From an uncultured Bdellovibrio sp. (GTDB taxonomy: Bacteria > Bdellovibrionota > Bdellovibrionia > Bdellovibrionales > Bdellovibrionaceae): a DNA stretch of 37,165 nt. The notes beneath the pieces were generated by a model that worked only from the letters and a program-made list of their open reading frames with translations, made no database searches and was not told the origin of the DNA. The stretch covers positions 1 to 37,165 of the forward strand of contig NZ_CAMLDV010000015.1 in the NCBI RefSeq assembly GCF_946478835.1, in the 5' to 3' direction. Position 1 is the first letter of the stretch. Each line of letters starts with the position of its first letter. Positions 14,284-23,179 of this stretch are shown in pieces. Position numbers and translations under genes: made by a program.

Positions 14284-15553
14284 GGCTTTTTTGGTTTTAA
14301 GTCCGCGTGTGCAGTTTCGTTTTCCGCACTACATTTTTGTAGAGATGGAATCGACCTCGCACTTTTTCGGAGGAGAAAATGGCTGCTTGGCAAAAGCTTT
14401 AGAAATCGCAGCGAAGTTTTCTTCGGATGCTTCAGCAGCCATTGCGGATACGCCGTCGGTGGCTCAAGTGTTTGCGCGCTGGCGTCCGTCATATGTGGCT
14501 CCGCGCGGGAAAGAACAAGAAGGATTTCGTGGTTTAGGACTGGATGCTTTGAAAGATCTCGAAGGGCTTCAACCTTGGCCACAGAAAAAACCTATCGAAC
14601 ACATGATTTCGTTTTTTCACACTTTGGGTGTGCATGGCTTGGAAGATGTTTTGAATTTTCGTTCCAATTCACTTCGTGAAAGATGGGGGGATTTCGGTGT
14701 TTTACTTTGGAATCGTTTGCACTCTCAAGACGCTCAGGTCATTTCACCTCTTGTTCCTCGCGACCCTCTTGTGGGCTATGGTTACTTTGACGATCCCATA
14801 GCGGCTGTTCCTTTATTGATGGCAAGGCTGAAACCGCATTTGGACATTTTGTTTGCGCGTTTGGCAGGACTTTCTCGTTATGCCCAAAAGCTTGATGTGA
14901 TTTTGCACTGCGAGTATTCGGATAAAAGATATTCTTTCAGCATTGAACCTGTAAGCCCCACGCGCGATCAGGAACTTTTTGAAGATCTGCTAGAGAAAAA
15001 ACTTTCGCAACTTGTTTTAGAAAACCCTATCCGTGAATTTGAAATATCGCTTTTTGATGTGCCTGAAAAAATTCAACAACTGGATTTTTTTGAACCGCGT
15101 GACAATACCGAAGATCGCTGGCGCCGTTTGATCAGCTTTGCAAAACAATCCCAGTGTGAAATGGGTTTTCTGCAAATGGAAGCCAGTCATTTTCCTGAAC
15201 AAAGTTTCAGTCTGGTGACGGATTGGCCGGAAGATTTTAAAGCTCACGATTTGGTCGAACGCCAAGATGAGGCATTACAAATCAAATCGGTTTACGCCAA
15301 AGGCCTTTCTGCCAGTCCCCGTCCGTCGTTGTTGCTGGAAAAGCCGCAACCTTTAAATGCTTTTGAAGTTCAGAAACTGCGTTTTGTCTCTTCACTTCCC
15401 AGCGAGAGAATTGAATCCTCGTGGTGGCAGATTTCTGTTCAAGAACTAAAACATCGAGATTACTTCTTTGCGCTCTCTCAACATGGTCAGCTTCTGTGGG
15501 TTTTCAAAGATCGCATAAATTCACAGGTGTACTTACATGGCTATTTTGATTAG
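14231..15553 (+). CDS. imuB: ImuB, catalytically inactive Y-family polymerase-like protein
   Basis: A 440-residue ImuB that should act as scaffold between the sliding clamp, ImuA and DnaE2. The polymerase-like palm segment FVEMESTSHFFGG (about residues 36-48) lacks the DxD carboxylates of active Y-family enzymes; finger and little-finger-like regions follow. QQLDFF at 282-287 fits the clamp-binding consensus QLxLF/QxxLF. The C-terminus (ESSWW, RDYFFALSQHGQLLWVFKDR, ending in VYLHGYFD) matches the ImuB C-terminal domain. The start at ATG 14231 lies inside imuA with GGGAG eight bases upstream. It overlaps dnaE2 by 17 bases. Translational coupling through the operon is likely. Confidence 0.88.
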   Translation: MRTLCINLKTPQESSSAEAFLVLSPRVQFRFPHYIFVEMESTSHFFGGENGCLAKALEIAAKFSSDASAAIADTPSVAQVFARWRPSYVAPRGKEQEGFRGLGLDALKDLEGLQPWPQKKPIEHMISFFHTLGVHGLEDVLNFRSNSLRERWGDFGVLLWNRLHSQDAQVISPLVPRDPLVGYGYFDDPIAAVPLLMARLKPHLDILFARLAGLSRYAQKLDVILHCEYSDKRYSFSIEPVSPTRDQELFEDLLEKKLSQLVLENPIREFEISLFDVPEKIQQLDFFEPRDNTEDRWRRLISFAKQSQCEMGFLQMEASHFPEQSFSLVTDWPEDFKAHDLVERQDEALQIKSVYAKGLSASPRPSLLLEKPQPLNAFEVQKLRFVSSLPSERIESSWWQISVQELKHRDYFFALSQHGQLLWVFKDRINSQVYLHGYFD

Positions 15554-18500
15554 TGGAAATCACAAGATAAAACTCCCCTCGCTTCCTCAGAACTCTTCCA
15601 AAGCGGCTTTGCCCATAAAAAGGGCCCAGTGCTTTGTGGAGTTGATGGGGCGAAGTAATTTTTCTTTTCTGCAAGGGGCTTCTTCCCCGGAAGAGATGGT
15701 GCAAACGGCCATTGAGCATGGTTATGACGGTTTAGGGATTTGTGATCTCAATGGTCTTTACGGAGTGGCGCGCGGATTTCAAACGATGCAGTCGCCGTCT
15801 CTTTTTACGGCTTCGATGAAAGCCAAAGAAGGTTTTAAATACCTCATTGGGTCGGAACTCACTTTAACGGATGAAACCAGCGTCACTTTGATTCCAATCA
15901 ACAAACAAGGCTACTCACATCTGTGCGAGCTTTTAACTTTGGGAAAAAGACAAGCGGCCAAGGGTTTTTCAAAACTCAGTCTGGAACAGATAGAAAAATA
16001 CAATCAAGGATTGTTGTGTCTGGCTCTTCCGCCTTGGACTGATAAACGCTATGAACGCTTAGAAAAGATTTTTGATGATCGATTGTATTTGCCTGTGTGG
16101 CGTGATTTGACATGGGAGTCTCACGAATTCTGCAAACACGCTTTTGAGTTGGAAGAAAAATATCAAGCGCGCCTTTTTGTCACACAACGTCCTTTTATGC
16201 ATGTGCCAGAAAGAAAAGAACTCTTTGATGTGTTAACTTGCATTTTGCATCACACAACATTGCAAGAAGCGAAGAATAAATTAATTCAAAATGCCGAACG
16301 CTGCTTAAAGAGCCTCGAAGATCTCTCTTTCTTATGGCAAGACCGCTTAGACCTTGTGGAAAAAACTGTGGAGATCGCCGCACGTGTGACGTTTTCATTG
16401 GATGAAATTCGTTACCGTTATCCCAACTCAAACCTCCCCGCGGGACTCACACCCAGTGAGCATTTGCGGGATTTAGCATGGCAGGGAGCCAAGTGGCGCT
16501 ATCCTGAGGGAGTTCCTGATAAAATCAAACACATGATCAACTACGAGCTCGAACTTATTAAAGAGCTTGAGTACGAAGATTATTTTCTGACACTCAAAGA
16601 AATCTGTGATTTTGCCGCGAGCAAAAATATTTTATATCAAGGACGAGGTTCAGCGGCGAACTCGGTGGTTTGTTACTGCATTGGCTTGACGTCTGTCGAT
16701 CCCACAAAAGTAGATTTACTTTTTGAAAGATTTATTTCGCGCGAGCGCCGTGAACCACCGGATATTGATATCGACTTTGAACACAATCGCCGTGAAGAAG
16801 TCATTCAGCATATTTACGAAAAATACAACGAACGACATGCCGCCATGGTGTGTACCGTAGTTCGTTATCGTTCACGCATGGCGATTCGTGAGACAGCGAA
16901 AGTTTTTGGCATTCCGCTAGCGAAAATCAACGAGATGATTAAATTCATGGGCCGCGATGGCTTCAGTCGTTTGCTGGAGCCGGAATCTGCGGATCGCTTT
17001 GGCCTGCCTCACGATCAATGGAAAATGTTTTTGCATTTAGCCCATCAACTGCGCGGCTTTCCCCGTCACTTAGGAATTCACACAGGCGGATTTTTAATCA
17101 CGCAAGATCCGATCACCGAAATGGTTCCGGTTGAAAAAGCGACCATGAATGGCCGCTATGTGATTCAGTGGAATAAAGACGATGTGGCTTTATTAAAGCT
17201 GATGAAGATCGACGTTTTAAGTCTGGGAATGCTGACTTGTTTGCGCAAGTGTTTTGATCTTTTGCGGGAGCATAAAGGATTGCACTTTAATCTTGCCACG
17301 CTGCCCTCTGAAGATGAATCGACTTATGAAATGATTGGTAAAGCCGACACCGTGGGTGTTTTTCAAATCGAATCACGCGCGCAGATGCAAACACTGCCAC
17401 GAATGAAACCCAAAAACTTTTATGATCTTGTAGTCGAAGTCGCGCTGGTTCGTCCCGGTCCTTTGCAAGGGGGCATGGTTCATCCTTATTTGCGTCGTCG
17501 CCAAGGCTTGGAAAAAGTCACCTATGCGCATGAACTCTTAAGGCCTATCTTGGAAAAAACCCATGGCGTTCCTATTTTCCAAGAACAAGTCATGAAGATG
17601 GTGATTGCGGCGGCGGATTTTTCTCCGGGTGAAGCCGATGAACTTCGTCGAATTATGTCTTCAGCGTGGAGAAAGCAATCCACCATGGATGGGATTAAAA
17701 AGCGTATCTTGGATGGTTTTGCCAAGCACGGCATCACCTATGAATATGGCGAGCAGATTTATAAAACCATCGAGGGCTTTGCGAATTATGGTTTCCCTGA
17801 AAGCCATGCCGCAAGTTTTGCTCTGCTCACCTATGCCAGTTGCTACATCAAAAAACATCATCCCGATGTTTTTGCCTGCGGGCTTTTAAACAGTCAGCCT
17901 ATGGGTTTTTATGCTCCCCGCACTCTGGTAGCCGAAGCTCAGCGCCATGGGGTGGAGGTTCGTCCTTTATGTATTCAAAGTTCTCAATATGATTACACCT
18001 TGGAAGATAAAGGAAATAAGGAGCACGCCTTACGCGTTGGACTGCGTTCTTTGTACGGAATTCCCGAAGCTCTTATCCGTCGAATTGAAGAATCACGCCA
18101 AAATCACGGGGCTTTTCTGAATGTTGCTGACTTTATTCAACGCACGGAACTTCCGCGCAGTGCTTTGATTAAAATTGCGGCCTCAGGGGCTTTTGATTGT
18201 TTTAACACCAATGTGCGTGAACTGATCTGGGAGTTAGAAAGTTTAAGTCTGGATCAAGAAAGTTTTCTTTGGGGACATCCTAAAGAACAGTTTGATTTAG
18301 AAAATGAAGAAGACAACGACTCAGACCTTTTACCGTTCGAATCCAACTGGGATCGCTTGCGTCGCGAGTATGACAGCAAGGGTTTTTCCGTGGACTCACA
18401 TCCGCTTTCGGTTCTGCGTTCTTATTTAAAAAACAAAAGCCAGGAGTTTATTTCCAAGCGCTATGTGCCGTTTTTTAATTCCGGTGATTTACCGCGCATG

Positions 18501-18749
18501 AAAAACAAAACCAAAGTGCGCTTGGCAGGTCTGGTTTCCGTGACCCAAAGACCACCCACCGCTAAAGGAATGTGTTTTATTACTTTGGAAGATGAGTTTG
18601 GGTTTATGAATATTGTCATTCATCCTGACGTCTATCAAAAAGACCGTTTGGCGATTTATGGAAAGTCTTTACTGGAAATTCAAGGCCAGGTGGAAAAAGT
18701 GGGAGAGTTAATCAATATTCGCGCCGCCCGTGTTCTGCCCTTGATTTAA
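15537..18749 (+). CDS. dnaE2: DnaE2, error-prone DNA polymerase III alpha subunit
   Basis: A 1070-residue C-family polymerase of the DnaE2 type, which performs mutagenic translesion synthesis with ImuA and ImuB. An N-terminal PHP domain (FVELMGRSNFSFLQGASSPE, then HGYDGLGICDLN) is followed by the palm with catalytic D409 and D411 (PPDIDIDFE) and D559 (KIDVLSLGM), fingers, helix-hairpin-helix region (FLNVADFIQRTELPRSALIK) and C-terminal OB fold (KVRLAGLVSVTQRPPTAKGM). The length and the absence of a clamp/tau-binding extension fit DnaE2 rather than replicative DnaE1. ATG 15537 has AGGTG seven bases upstream and overlaps imuB by 17 bases. It ends the LexA-type operon. Confidence 0.95.
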   Translation: MAILISGNHKIKLPSLPQNSSKAALPIKRAQCFVELMGRSNFSFLQGASSPEEMVQTAIEHGYDGLGICDLNGLYGVARGFQTMQSPSLFTASMKAKEGFKYLIGSELTLTDETSVTLIPINKQGYSHLCELLTLGKRQAAKGFSKLSLEQIEKYNQGLLCLALPPWTDKRYERLEKIFDDRLYLPVWRDLTWESHEFCKHAFELEEKYQARLFVTQRPFMHVPERKELFDVLTCILHHTTLQEAKNKLIQNAERCLKSLEDLSFLWQDRLDLVEKTVEIAARVTFSLDEIRYRYPNSNLPAGLTPSEHLRDLAWQGAKWRYPEGVPDKIKHMINYELELIKELEYEDYFLTLKEICDFAASKNILYQGRGSAANSVVCYCIGLTSVDPTKVDLLFERFISRERREPPDIDIDFEHNRREEVIQHIYEKYNERHAAMVCTVVRYRSRMAIRETAKVFGIPLAKINEMIKFMGRDGFSRLLEPESADRFGLPHDQWKMFLHLAHQLRGFPRHLGIHTGGFLITQDPITEMVPVEKATMNGRYVIQWNKDDVALLKLMKIDVLSLGMLTCLRKCFDLLREHKGLHFNLATLPSEDESTYEMIGKADTVGVFQIESRAQMQTLPRMKPKNFYDLVVEVALVRPGPLQGGMVHPYLRRRQGLEKVTYAHELLRPILEKTHGVPIFQEQVMKMVIAAADFSPGEADELRRIMSSAWRKQSTMDGIKKRILDGFAKHGITYEYGEQIYKTIEGFANYGFPESHAASFALLTYASCYIKKHHPDVFACGLLNSQPMGFYAPRTLVAEAQRHGVEVRPLCIQSSQYDYTLEDKGNKEHALRVGLRSLYGIPEALIRRIEESRQNHGAFLNVADFIQRTELPRSALIKIAASGAFDCFNTNVRELIWELESLSLDQESFLWGHPKEQFDLENEEDNDSDLLPFESNWDRLRREYDSKGFSVDSHPLSVLRSYLKNKSQEFISKRYVPFFNSGDLPRMKNKTKVRLAGLVSVTQRPPTAKGMCFITLEDEFGFMNIVIHPDVYQKDRLAIYGKSLLEIQGQVEKVGELINIRAARVLPLI

Positions 18750-18788
18750 AAGTGACGGCCAAAGTTTTTTTTGATAATTTTCTAAGAC

Positions 18789-19586
18789 ATGATTCGTGAA
18801 GCGCTCGTTTTTTTACTTACGCCGACAACTCCACTGGCAAAGAAATATGGATTTCTTTACTCTTCTATCGCGCTTCAACACCGCTTTGAAAGATGTAAAA
18901 AAGCCTGGCTTCCGCATCTTAAACACTGTCAGGATCTTTTTTTAGAAACGATTCAAGATCTTCCTCGAAAAAAATCAGTGGTGGTTTTGGGAAGTGCCCA
19001 CCTGCATGAAATCCCTTTGCACCTTTTATCGGAGCATTTTGAAGACATCACTTTGGTGGATGTTGTTCATCCCTTAAAGCATCACCGTTTAGCCAAACGC
19101 AATTCCCATCTTAAACTTGTGACTGAGGATCTTTCTAAAAGCTTAGAGAAATTGGACAAGATAAATAATCTTGAAGAACTGCACCAGCTTCTTCAACAGC
19201 TTCAAGATCAAAATTTATTTTATTTCGAAGCGGATTTAGTGATTTCAAGCAATCTTCTTTCACAATTGGCTTTGCTTCCAATAGAAGCCGTGGAAAGAAA
19301 AATCAAAAGATCTTTGTCTTTGGAAGAAAAGGACCAGATCTGTACTGACTTTGCGGAATTGCATCTTAAAAACTTAAAAAACTGCAAAGGACGCAAGCTG
19401 ATCTATGCTGACCGAAAAGTGATTTACCGCGACACCAAAGGCGAAGTCATCTATACGGGTGAGTATCCTGTTTCTTTCGAAGGCTTCACAAAGCTCAAAG
19501 AATGGATGTGGCAGTTGGCTCCTTTGAAAGAAGCTTCCAAAGACTATTCCATTGAAATGAAAATTGAAGCTTATAAAAAAGATTGA
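18789..19586 (+). CDS. Uncharacterised protein, possibly Rossmann/methyltransferase-like
   Basis: A 265-residue cytoplasmic protein with no recognised family. A strand-turn-helix KKSVVVLGSAHLHEIPLHLL followed by a strand ending in acidic residues (DITLVDVVHP) resembles SAM- or nucleotide-binding Rossmann motifs, and a later strand ADLVISSNLLSQL resembles motif IV of methyltransferases. The N-terminal 60 residues are helical and basic. No clear ribosome site precedes the ATG. It follows dnaE2 by 39 bases with no terminator and could be read through from the SOS-type operon. Confidence 0.6.
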   Translation: MIREALVFLLTPTTPLAKKYGFLYSSIALQHRFERCKKAWLPHLKHCQDLFLETIQDLPRKKSVVVLGSAHLHEIPLHLLSEHFEDITLVDVVHPLKHHRLAKRNSHLKLVTEDLSKSLEKLDKINNLEELHQLLQQLQDQNLFYFEADLVISSNLLSQLALLPIEAVERKIKRSLSLEEKDQICTDFAELHLKNLKNCKGRKLIYADRKVIYRDTKGEVIYTGEYPVSFEGFTKLKEWMWQLAPLKEASKDYSIEMKIEAYKKD

Positions 19587-19654
19587 GCATTACACTTCTA
19601 TTTTCTTTTAGACAGATCACTGGCATTTTTATGATCCTCCTGTAAAATAAAAAT

Positions 19655-20533
19655 ATGAAGTTTTTTGCTGCGTCTTTGAGTGTCCTGTTTATTCTTTCTT
19701 GCTCTTCCACATGGGCGACTATGAAGTTTATCTACCATGCGCCAGAGTCCAGCTCTGATTCTCGCTATGATTTTCATTGGGAAGTGTTACGCGAAATTCT
19801 AGAAACAACAGCTGCAAAATACGGCTCCTACGAGATGAATCCATCCATTTTTATGACCGAGGACCGGCAGATTTCGGAAATTCAAAAGAAACACCCGTCA
19901 TTGACTGTCATGATTCGCGAAACAGATCAGCAGATGGAAAAAATTCTTATTCCTGTCCGCATTCCTATTGATCGAAACCTTTTGGGATACCGGGTCTTTC
20001 TTATCAAAGATTCTTTTCAAAAACATTTTGATAAATGGAATTCACTGGAAGATTTAAAACAGGTTCCTCTTGGACAAGGACAAGGCTGGGGCGATATTAA
20101 GATTCTTGAAAACGCCGGCTTTAAAGTTCTTACAGAAATTTACTATGATGACCTTTTCAAACATCTCAGTACCGGTCGCTATTTGGCCTTTCCTCGTGGT
20201 ATTTCTGAAGTTCACAAGGAGCTTGAGACATTTCAAAAACTGTATCCACATCTTACTATCGAGAAAAAGTTTTTAGTCTATTATCCATTACCGACTTACT
20301 TTTGGTTTCAAAGCTCTTCTGAAGGCAAGGCGATGGCTCATCGAGTGGAGGAAGGTTTTCGAATTCTTCTAAAGAACGGTGCATACCAGAAGATTTTTGA
20401 CAAATACTACGCTGCGAGTCTCGCAAAGCTCAAGTTAAGAAAACGCCAGCTTATCAAATTAGAAAATCCGTACCTGCCGGCAACCGTACCGTTCAAAGAA
20501 AAAGAACTGTGGTACGATCCGTTCAAAGATTAA
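19655..20533 (+). CDS. Periplasmic substrate-binding-protein-like protein
   Basis: A 292-residue protein with a signal peptide (MKFFAASLSVLFILSCSSTW). The mature part has the outline of a type II periplasmic binding protein of the SBP_bac_3 kind: a first lobe with FHWEVLREILE, a hinge-crossing strand LLGYRVFLIKDSF, a WNSLEDLKQVPLGQGQGW loop typical of lobe II entry, and the closing FRILLKNGAYQKIFDKYY helix near residues 230-255. Ligand-binding arginine and aspartate positions of amino-acid binders are not obvious, and no ABC permease is adjacent, so it may be a stand-alone sensor or a non-transport member. Its stop abuts that of the convergent O-methyltransferase gene. Confidence 0.65.
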   Translation: MKFFAASLSVLFILSCSSTWATMKFIYHAPESSSDSRYDFHWEVLREILETTAAKYGSYEMNPSIFMTEDRQISEIQKKHPSLTVMIRETDQQMEKILIPVRIPIDRNLLGYRVFLIKDSFQKHFDKWNSLEDLKQVPLGQGQGWGDIKILENAGFKVLTEIYYDDLFKHLSTGRYLAFPRGISEVHKELETFQKLYPHLTIEKKFLVYYPLPTYFWFQSSSEGKAMAHRVEEGFRILLKNGAYQKIFDKYYAASLAKLKLRKRQLIKLENPYLPATVPFKEKELWYDPFKD

Positions 20534-21193
20534 TTATTTTTTGATCGCGACAAAAAGTCCTTCATAGCTCGGCACGATGGCCGCTTCAAACAGCGCTGGA
20601 TCTGAGAGACGTTCATTAAACTCTTGCATGATCTTGATTTGTTTTTCCGAAAAACGCTGCAAAGCCGTGTCTCCCCATACAGAACCGCTTAAGAATATAT
20701 TATCAGCCAGGATCAAACCGCCCGAACGAAGATTGCTTTCAGCCCAAGATAAATAATCAAAATAAGCGGCTTTGTTGCCATCAATGAAAACACCGTCAAA
20801 AGGCCCGTGTGCCGAAAGCTTTGTCAGTTCTTCTCGTGCATCACCTAAAACCAAATGAATTTTCTTTTTCGCCTGATCGATTTTATTGAAAACTTGTGAA
20901 GCCATATCGCCGTGCTTAAGCTCTTTTTCCAATGTCCAAAGTTCTCCACCTTCAGGGAGGGCTTCAAAAAGATATTGCGCAGACAAACCTGTGAGCGTTC
21001 CAATCTCCACAAATTTCTTTGCGCCATGCAAACGCACGAGCGTCTTAATCAACTGTGCCTCTGCCGGAGAAATACTAATACGGGCCAACCCCAACTCTTC
21101 CGCGAATTTCCGCGATTGTTGTTTGCATTCATTCTCTTCAAGAAGAAGAGAGCCCATATAGACTTCTCTGTTTGTTAGCACTGTTTCACGCAT
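20534..21193 (-). CDS. O-methyltransferase (Methyltransf_3/COMT-like)
   Basis: A 219-residue SAM-dependent enzyme of the bacterial catechol-O-methyltransferase-like group, which methylates hydroxyls on small aromatic or related acceptors. Motif I FVEIGTLTGLSAQYL (about residues 61-75), a helix with ELWTLEKELKHGDMA, the metal-binding segment FDGVFIDGNKAAYFDYL and GLILADNIFLSGSVW are all in place. The start is uncertain between ATG 21193 and the ATG at codon 13 (21157); neither has a strong ribosome site. It is transcribed alone, convergent with the binding-protein-like gene and divergent from the OmpA lipoprotein. Substrate unknown. Confidence 0.85.
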   Translation of the reverse strand: MRETVLTNREVYMGSLLLEENECKQQSRKFAEELGLARISISPAEAQLIKTLVRLHGAKKFVEIGTLTGLSAQYLFEALPEGGELWTLEKELKHGDMASQVFNKIDQAKKKIHLVLGDAREELTKLSAHGPFDGVFIDGNKAAYFDYLSWAESNLRSGGLILADNIFLSGSVWGDTALQRFSEKQIKIMQEFNERLSDPALFEAAIVPSYEGLFVAIKK

Positions 21194-21309
21194 ACAACCA
21201 TTATCCCATAGTTCCAGGATGAAGTTAACAGGAAGTTAATTTGATGCTGCTTACCCTTCACAGTTTAATTTTGCCTAACAGCTTAAACTCCGTATTCGAG
21301 GAGGTTTCC

Positions 21310-21837
21310 ATGAGGTCTTACACATCTGTTTCTAGAATCAGCGCCACTCTTGCTTTGATTTTAATTCTGGGCGCTTGCGCCTCACAAGATCTTGAGAAAC
21401 GGGAATATATCACGTCTAAAAAAGTTCAATCACCTCCTCGCACTCGCACTTTGACGGTGGCCGAAGCTTCCAAGGACTTAAGGAAAAGTACAAAGTTTAT
21501 CACGCTTTCTCAAAACATTCGTTTCAATGTCGGCAGTACAGAACTTTCTCCGTCGAGTCGTCGAGCTCTTGAAGAAATCGCCAGCGAAATAAAAAAAACG
21601 GCAAATTCTTTCGAAAAAATTCGCATTGAAGGGTTGTCCGATCCAACGGGAAATATCCAAAACAACCAACGTCTTTCCCAGGCGCGTGCCGATCGCGTGC
21701 GCAGCTACCTCATCTCTCACGGAGTTCCTGAAGACAAACTAGAAGCCATCGGAAAAGGACCCGTAAACTCTGACTCCATTGCTTCGGCTGTTCAGAATGC
21801 CCGGGATCGTCGTGTCGACTTTGAGATCATAGAATAA
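21310..21837 (+). CDS. OmpA family lipoprotein
   Basis: GAGGAGG before ATG 21310 sets the start (the frame is open from 21241). The 175-residue protein has a signal peptide with a lipobox LGAC (C23), then an OmpA-like peptidoglycan-binding domain (about residues 75-175): IRFNVGSTELSPSSRRALEE, FEKIRIEGLSDPTG, NQRLSQARADRVRSYLISHG and a closing ARDRRVDFEII. The pattern matches Pal-type domains that grip meso-diaminopimelate, here with SDPTG in place of the usual TD-RG turn. It would tether the outer membrane to the wall. It is followed one base later by the tandem diiron gene, so the three-gene run 21310-24117 is likely one transcript. Confidence 0.88.
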   Translation: MRSYTSVSRISATLALILILGACASQDLEKREYITSKKVQSPPRTRTLTVAEASKDLRKSTKFITLSQNIRFNVGSTELSPSSRRALEEIASEIKKTANSFEKIRIEGLSDPTGNIQNNQRLSQARADRVRSYLISHGVPEDKLEAIGKGPVNSDSIASAVQNARDRRVDFEIIE

Positions 21838-21838
21838 A

Positions 21839-23179
21839 ATGAAAAGCCTTACGAAATCCATCCAAGTCTTAGTCGAACTCGTCACACAAGATCCGCAAAT
21901 GGAATCGACGTGGTTGACGGCTTTGGCGCACCTAGAACATTTAGCGGCAGAACAGGTGTTGGGAAATATCACCCAATCCACACCGCAAGAATACATGAAC
22001 GAAATTAAAGCTCACGCGGCGGATGAGGCCCGCCATCGCGATACGATTCTGAAAATCCGCCCTTTTCCTGAAACTCTCAACGGAGACTACCAAGATCTTC
22101 GCCGACGCCTGTGTGCAATTGCTGAATCGTTTATTAAAGGTTATTTCGCCACGGCTGTTCTATCCACGGCCCGCTCTCGCTTTGTTGCTTACGTTCACGG
22201 CGCCATAATTATTGAACAATTCCCATTTCAAATTTATTCCGCTTACATTCAGGAAACAAAAGACGCGCGCATTCGTCAAGCCATGCAGAGTGTTTTAGAT
22301 GACGAAGTTGGGCACATTCAATTGGGGAAAAAGTTTTGGCAGCAGCTTCCTGAAGACAAACGACTATCTTTAACGGAACTCCAGATTATCGAAAAAGAAA
22401 TGTGCATGATGATGGTTGAACGCATGACCGAAATCATTTCGCGTTTTAAAAACCGTGATGCTTTCTTTTTACCCTCTAGTAAAGCCAGCACGCGTCTTAC
22501 GTGGATGTTGGGAGAGCGTCCTTGGGCGACACTGGCCTGGATTCACGTTTTAGGAAAAAGTGAAGAGATCGCAGCCCAACACATGCAACGCATTTTCAAG
22601 ATCCGCAACCTGCCTTTGCCTCCCGAAATGCCCGGGCATGTCGAAGACGAGATACGCCATGCAAAACTTCTTCAACGAAGTGTCTTATTGCAACGTCGCT
22701 CTTGGCTGACAAAGTCTTCTTATAAAGAAGCCGAATTTGCCATGAGCCGTTTGCTGGAGAAGTACTTAGTTCTTTTTTTTAGTTCCATAATGAAAAATTT
22801 CAAAGATCCCCACAGCATTTACCTTTACGGAGCCTGGGGCCTGGAGATGAGAGTTTTTAAACACTACACGGAAATCATGAAATGGACGGACGATGTCGGC
22901 GTAGCTCATGCGATTTCAGGAATCCTGGTGGACGAAACAGAACATACGCACATGGTTCATACGTCGTTGAACGAAAAAAATATTTTGAATCCTGAAGCGC
23001 TGAAATGGGTTCGTCAGCTGGAAGAAGACCTGTTTGAAAATGCCTGCAAAGAAGCGTTGGATCTCATTCTTCAATTTGATGAAAAACCTGATTTTGCTCC
23101 CCCATACCAACACACTTTTCACGCGGTTCCACAAATGCTGCCAACAACGACAGAGTCCGCTACAATGGAGTTGAATTGA
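21839..23179 (+). CDS. Protein with two tandem ferritin-like diiron domains
   Basis: A 446-residue cytoplasmic protein that contains the four-helix diiron ligand pattern twice. Copy one: E33, E63xxH66 (DEARH), E126, E156xxH159 (DEVGH). Copy two: E242, E271xxH274 (DEIRH), E336, E366xxH369 (DETEH). Ligand spacings (30/63/30 and 29/65/30) are nearly the same and the first-helix segments align (LEHLAAEQ with SEEIAAQH), which points to internal duplication with both sites kept. Diiron proteins of this fold oxidise or hydroxylate substrates, desaturate, or store iron; which applies is unknown. It begins one base after the OmpA lipoprotein and shares one base with the following FabD-like gene, so it probably works with an acyl carrier or acyl-CoA substrate. 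Confidence 0.75.
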   Translation: MKSLTKSIQVLVELVTQDPQMESTWLTALAHLEHLAAEQVLGNITQSTPQEYMNEIKAHAADEARHRDTILKIRPFPETLNGDYQDLRRRLCAIAESFIKGYFATAVLSTARSRFVAYVHGAIIIEQFPFQIYSAYIQETKDARIRQAMQSVLDDEVGHIQLGKKFWQQLPEDKRLSLTELQIIEKEMCMMMVERMTEIISRFKNRDAFFLPSSKASTRLTWMLGERPWATLAWIHVLGKSEEIAAQHMQRIFKIRNLPLPPEMPGHVEDEIRHAKLLQRSVLLQRRSWLTKSSYKEAEFAMSRLLEKYLVLFFSSIMKNFKDPHSIYLYGAWGLEMRVFKHYTEIMKWTDDVGVAHAISGILVDETEHTHMVHTSLNEKNILNPEALKWVRQLEEDLFENACKEALDLILQFDEKPDFAPPYQHTFHAVPQMLPTTTESATMELN

